NCBI RefSeq assembly: GCF_015840915.1
Contig: NZ_CP060398.1
Span: 744,001-808,000 of the forward strand
Length of the DNA stretch: 64,000 nt
From: Synechococcus sp. CBW1002
Lineage (GTDB): Bacteria; Cyanobacteriota; Cyanobacteriia; PCC-6307; Cyanobiaceae
Reading direction: 5' to 3'
Shown here one piece after another: positions 60,657 to 64,000 of this stretch (position 1 is the first letter of the stretch; every line of letters starts with the position of its first letter). A model generated the notes under the pieces. That model had not been told where the DNA came from, made no database searches, and worked only from the letters and a program-made list of their open reading frames with translations. The translations under genes and the position numbers were made by a program.

Positions 60657-62423
60657 GGGACTCCTGAAAAAGATTCTCGGCCCATCGGCGCCGGATTCGT
60701 CCGTTTGCTTCGCGTTAATCAGGCTGGCAAGCGCGGTGACATCAAGTCGGCCAGATCTCAAAAGCATGGCTTGCAGATGCCCTCAGGCGCTCTGATCGCT
60801 GACCAGGCCATAAAAAAGCTGTAGATCCACCCAAAAAGAAGGACAAAAAAGAGGCGCAGCAGCCTCAAGACCTTTTCCGCGCACATCACGACAAAGGCCA
60901 TCGAGATGGAGGATTCGGCACCAGCTGGTAGACGAGCCATGATCAGATCCAGGGAATACTTGCGCTTTCCAGAGCCAAAGACGCCTTCCACTTCATTGCG
61001 TCGAGCTTGATCAGATCGGAGCTGGTGCTTGTGTGCAGTGGTGACATCAGGATCCTTGGGCGGGCGACCCAATCGCTTGCCGGAGAGGCGAATACCGTTC
61101 CTCGTGCAGAAATGCCTATTCTTGGCCGTGATATAAATCCGGTCGGCGCAGATTCGCTCTGGGTAAGATCCTGTATCCAGCTTGTATTTTTCCGCCTGAG
61201 CGATAAGGTCTTCTCCTTCGTTGTAGGGGTTCCAGCTTATGCGGTGCAAGAACGGAAAGCCGTTTTGAACCGAAACACTGATTTTGGCTCCAAACTCCAC
61301 CGCAGCACGTGCTTTGCCTCGCACCATTGGGCGGATATGGGTCTGCACAAGATTCACCAGGCGGTCTGGAATGCTGTTGGTCTGAGAGGCGAGCAGAAGG
61401 CCCTGTTGCCGCTCCAACTCGCTGCAGGCCAACAACTTCTGCCACCAATGCCTCTTAAGCTCGGAAAGCCTTGCCCCGCAGCCGATCAGAGCATCAATGG
61501 CCTTGAGATTCTGCCGCACATAGCCAAGCTGATGTTTAATGGCAGCCTTCACTTTGCGGCGACGTGGTCGTTTTTGCTTCGCCACTCTCAGGAAATGAGC
61601 ACGAGCAAGGCCACGGTCGTAGCGAGGTCGATGTCTCCTGAATCCCGATGACTGACTGCACAGATCATCAATGACTCGCTCGGTCGTTGTGCGAGCCTCG
61701 TTGAGGAGCTTGAGGTCTCTGGGATAGGTGATGTCGGCTGGAGTGCAACTGGCATCAATCGTGAGAGTGCCCCAATTCTTTCCTTCTGGCCAGTCAGCAG
61801 GCTTGATCAACGCATCAAGTTCTAGCTGAGCGCCTCCTCCACTGGAATCACGATCATCATGGTCGTCATCGTCTGCTGCCTGAGCAAGTGCTTCCAGAAG
61901 GATCTCTTTGCCGCGCTGCACCACCAGCTCGTTGATACGGCGCAGATCCTCGTCAGAAAAACGCTTGCGAAAGTGCACCATCATCGAGGCATCAAACGGT
62001 GCCTTAGCTGTGTAGCCCGCAAAGCCGAGAAAGAACTGAATATAGGCGTTCTCTCTGATCTGATGGACTGTCTCTTCGTCGGTGAGCCCTAACTTCTGTT
62101 TGATGTAGAGAGCACCAAAGGCCATTCTCACTGATTTGGCTGGAGCGCCAATTGTGGCGCTGAATTGAGGGGCATAGGTTTCTTCCAGCTCATCCCATGG
62201 GATCAGCCCCTCCAGTTGAACCCAGCGATTCTCGGGATCAAGTGTGCCGCCAAATGGCAGGTGGAACTCCTTGATTGAGATCTGACCGTTATTGTGCCTC
62301 CGGTACATATGGAACGATCAGGAGTAAAGGCAATCACGGATTGCCTGATTCACGGCCACTTTAGCGGTTTCTCATGCTTGAGACCAGCTGCGGCGCAATG
62401 GATCTGGATTTTTCAGGAGTCCC
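60657..62423. mobile_element. IS5-family-like insertion sequence
   Basis: 1767 bases with inverted ends GGGACTCCTGAAAAA, flanked by the 6-base direct repeat TCAGTA (60651-60656 and 62424-62429). One transposase gene on the minus strand. It is inserted in the tail of an older transposase remnant. Confidence 0.85.
60758..62308 (-). CDS. IS5-family-like transposase
   Basis: 516 residues. N-terminal LDPENRWVQLEGLIPWDELE and SVRMAFGALYIKQKLGLTDEE are typical of the cyanobacterial IS5-like group. TLTIDASCTPADITYPRDL carries the first catalytic Asp, PERICADRIYITAKNR the second, and RNEVEGVFGSGKRKYSLDL the Glu. The C-terminus is hydrophobic (LLRLFFVLLFGWIYSFFMAW). No stops or frameshifts. Confidence 0.88.
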   Translation of the reverse strand: MYRRHNNGQISIKEFHLPFGGTLDPENRWVQLEGLIPWDELEETYAPQFSATIGAPAKSVRMAFGALYIKQKLGLTDEETVHQIRENAYIQFFLGFAGYTAKAPFDASMMVHFRKRFSDEDLRRINELVVQRGKEILLEALAQAADDDDHDDRDSSGGGAQLELDALIKPADWPEGKNWGTLTIDASCTPADITYPRDLKLLNEARTTTERVIDDLCSQSSGFRRHRPRYDRGLARAHFLRVAKQKRPRRRKVKAAIKHQLGYVRQNLKAIDALIGCGARLSELKRHWWQKLLACSELERQQGLLLASQTNSIPDRLVNLVQTHIRPMVRGKARAAVEFGAKISVSVQNGFPFLHRISWNPYNEGEDLIAQAEKYKLDTGSYPERICADRIYITAKNRHFCTRNGIRLSGKRLGRPPKDPDVTTAHKHQLRSDQARRNEVEGVFGSGKRKYSLDLIMARLPAGAESSISMAFVVMCAEKVLRLLRLFFVLLFGWIYSFFMAWSAIRAPEGICKPCF

Positions 62424-62593
62424 TCAGTAGCTGAAACAAGAAGGCAAAAAGAACCAAAAGAAGCCCCAGCAGCTTCTCGAGGTTCATTACCAGTACAGCC
62501 AATGCAATGGCTGATCCTTGGGTGGCAGCGAGCTTCCGGGACCTATCAGGGAAGTTGTCCGCTCGGGGTGCTGAGCTGAGCACCGAACTTGAG
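62424..62593 (-). pseudogene. Remnant of a second IS5-type transposase (C-terminal region)
   Basis: The minus-strand frame reads KLAATQGSAIALAVLVMNLE followed by KLLGLLLVLFAFLFQLL. It parallels the C-terminus of the intact transposase beside it (MARLPAGAESSISMAFVVMC, then EKVLRLLRLFFVLLF). The catalytic part is missing; the remnant is cut on one side by the IS3/IS150-type element and on the other by the inserted IS. Confidence 0.65.
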
Positions 62594-62757
62594 TGTACTG
62601 CGGGTTGAGGTTCAGGGTCGCCGTGGCCGGGGTGTCGTTGTCATCGATGGCTGTCTTTGGTCGGGGTTGGGGCGTCCGGCCCCTGTTCGCGGCTGTGTCC
62701 GATGGCGCCCACCGAGGGGCGCCATCGGACAGCCACGGGGGCCTGGATTGTTGAGGG

Positions 62758-63837
62758 TCAAGTAGCGATAGGTTGCTGCGGACGGGGATGGTTGATGCTC
62801 ACAACCTGTGGCTGGCTCCAGTCACGGATGTGACGACTCCAGCGCTGCGGATTCTTCTGCCGAGCTTCTTCGTAGGTCTTCTGCCGGATGGCACAGATCC
62901 CATCGACCTGGCCGTAGTGCCGCTGATTGGGCGTCACGTACTTGATGCCGCTGTGCCGGTGCTCAGCGTTGTACCACTCGACAAAGCCATCCACCCAGGC
63001 TTTTACCGAGAGCAGTTCCCGGAAGCGCCGTAGCGGATAACTCTGGTGGTACTTCATGGTACGGAACCATGATTCAGCGTAGGCGTTGTCGTTGCTGACG
63101 CGCGGCCTGGAGAACGAGAGCGAAACACCCAGCTCCGCCATCTTGGCCGCCAAGGCGAATGAGCGCATGGGGGCGCCATTGTCCGAGTGCAGGACCGCAG
63201 CAGTCTCCTTGTTGATTCCTTCATCGCGGCAGACGCGATCAAAGAATGCGCTGGCGAGCACGCTGCATTCGCGCTCATGCACTTCCACTCCAAGGATGCG
63301 GCGGCTCCACACATCCATCACCATGTAGAGGTAGTAGAATTGACCCTTGACATGGCCGGGCAACAGGGTGATATCCCAGGCCAGCACTTGGTAAACTCCT
63401 GTTGCCTCCAGCACCGGGACTGGTCTTGGCTCGCGGGGAGAGCGGGCCCTGCCACGATGATTCAGCAGGCCTTCCTGCCGCATGATGCGATAGATCGTCG
63501 ACTCTGAACCCACATACATTCTCTCCTCAGCAAGAATGGCCACGATCTGAGCAGGCGCAAGATCGGCAAAGCGCGGATCATTGACGGAGTCAATCACCCG
63601 CTGCCGCTCTTTTGCCGTGAATCTGTGAGCCACTTCACGTGGGGCACCCTTGCGGCGGTCCACACTGAATCCCTGGCCGCTGATATCAAGCCCCCAGCGC
63701 CGCAGAGTGCGTGAACAGATGCCGATCAGATCAGCAACAGCCTTGATGGAAGCTCCTGCATTGAGGCCTTCATGGAGAAAGTCCATGGCTTTATTTCTCT
63801 GCTCTGACGGAATCAGGACTCCTCTTCTTGCAGCCAA
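62758..63837 (-). CDS. IS3-family transposase OrfB
   Basis: 359 residues with a helix-turn-helix (SIKAVADLIGICSRTLRRWG), a helical region, and the rve integrase domain with VLAWDITLLPGHVKG (Asp), AVLHSDNGAPMRSF (Asp) and SNDNAYAESWFRTMKYHQ (Glu). It begins 25 bases inside orfA in the -1 frame. A canonical slippery heptamer A-AAA-AAG (63855-63849) lies just ahead, so an OrfA-OrfB fusion by programmed -1 frameshifting is expected. Intact. Confidence 0.9.
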   Translation of the reverse strand: MAARRGVLIPSEQRNKAMDFLHEGLNAGASIKAVADLIGICSRTLRRWGLDISGQGFSVDRRKGAPREVAHRFTAKERQRVIDSVNDPRFADLAPAQIVAILAEERMYVGSESTIYRIMRQEGLLNHRGRARSPREPRPVPVLEATGVYQVLAWDITLLPGHVKGQFYYLYMVMDVWSRRILGVEVHERECSVLASAFFDRVCRDEGINKETAAVLHSDNGAPMRSFALAAKMAELGVSLSFSRPRVSNDNAYAESWFRTMKYHQSYPLRRFRELLSVKAWVDGFVEWYNAEHRHSGIKYVTPNQRHYGQVDGICAIRQKTYEEARQKNPQRWSRHIRDWSQPQVVSINHPRPQQPIAT

Positions 63838-64000
63838 AGCTGATCGAGCTTTTTTGACAGCATCAGCAATGTTGCCGCCTCCGAAAGAGCTTTTTCCTTC
63901 TTCTGCAACTCACGTTCAAGGCGCCGGATCTGGCGTGCCTGCTCCTGGTTTTTGCGCTGTAGATCCCTGTGGTCGGTCATGGTCGGCGCGCTGGGGCCAT
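63813..64000 (-). CDS. IS3-family OrfA, C-terminal part (cut by window edge)
   Basis: The frame is open to the window end. From an internal ATG it reads MTDHRDLQRKNQEQARQIRR and a coiled coil follows (LERELQKKEKALSEAATLLM), ending in LQEEES and TGA at 63813-63815. It is the leucine-zipper tail typical of OrfA proteins. The helix-turn-helix part would lie beyond the window, unless translation starts at that ATG. Confidence 0.75.
   Translation of the reverse strand, partial: GPSAPTMTDHRDLQRKNQEQARQIRRLERELQKKEKALSEAATLLMLSKKLDQLWLQEEES

Larger units (their letters stand above)
62594..64000. mobile_element. IS3-family (IS150-like) element, right end beyond the window
   Basis: The left end probably begins at TGTACTG (62594), the start used by IS150-type ends. 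It holds orfB and the end of orfA on the minus strand, with a gap of about 160 bases of GC-rich non-coding DNA between the left end and the orfB stop. The other end lies outside. Confidence 0.7.

Overview
The window is from a GC-rich unicellular cyanobacterium, most likely of the picocyanobacterial Synechococcus/Cyanobium type. The clearest proof is the 16S gene on the minus strand. It carries the two sites used as cyanobacteria-specific 16S primers (the CYA359-type site at 27203-27222 and the CYA781R(b)-type site at 26799-26823). The rrn operon order 16S, tRNA-Ile, tRNA-Ala, 23S, 5S and the boxA-like spacer sequence also fit. The genus is an inference.

Layout. Positions 1-21800 are dense chromosomal backbone: an SDR fragment, a flavin amine oxidase, a Crp/Fnr regulator, a DUF6671/antiporter pair, a thioredoxin-like/CcdA pair, an AI-2E exporter family protein, a photolyase/cryptochrome, DUF924, alaS, a large SNF2-type helicase, a methyltransferase and several small unknowns. 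Positions 21961-28355 are the rRNA operon with a strong terminator, long-range pre-16S and pre-23S processing stems and a leader of about 500 nt. Positions 28356-32684 hold a three-gene overlapping operon (Ca2+/H+ exchanger, pentapeptide-repeat protein, GIDE-domain protein) and a divergent DUF819 protein.

Positions 33166-50172 are a signalling island. The minus-strand operon originally read REC-HD-GYP, then a periplasmic substrate-binding lipoprotein, then a membrane hybrid histidine kinase. That kinase has a GAF domain carrying the DXCF and canonical-Cys signatures of a cyanobacteriochrome. It looks like a ligand- plus light-sensing relay that ends in c-di-GMP hydrolysis. Three insertion sequences have broken it: IS1182-type and IS630-type elements in tandem in one CTAG site of the HD-GYP gene, and an IS3-type element in the kinase. 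Next to it are an intact hybrid kinase (plus strand) and an operon of phosphoribosyltransferase, diguanylate cyclase and a frameshifted hybrid kinase.

Positions 50900-64000 hold a GapA-like GAPDH followed by a mobile-element-rich tail. An IS5-type element sits in an intergenic CTAA. An IS66-type element splits a glutaredoxin-CcdA fusion gene after codon 7, with an 8-bp target duplication. A more AT-rich pair follows (phytanoyl-CoA-dioxygenase-like protein and a methyltransferase). At the right edge a second IS5-type element is nested in an older transposase remnant beside an IS3/IS150-type element that runs off the window. No CRISPR array or prophage was seen.
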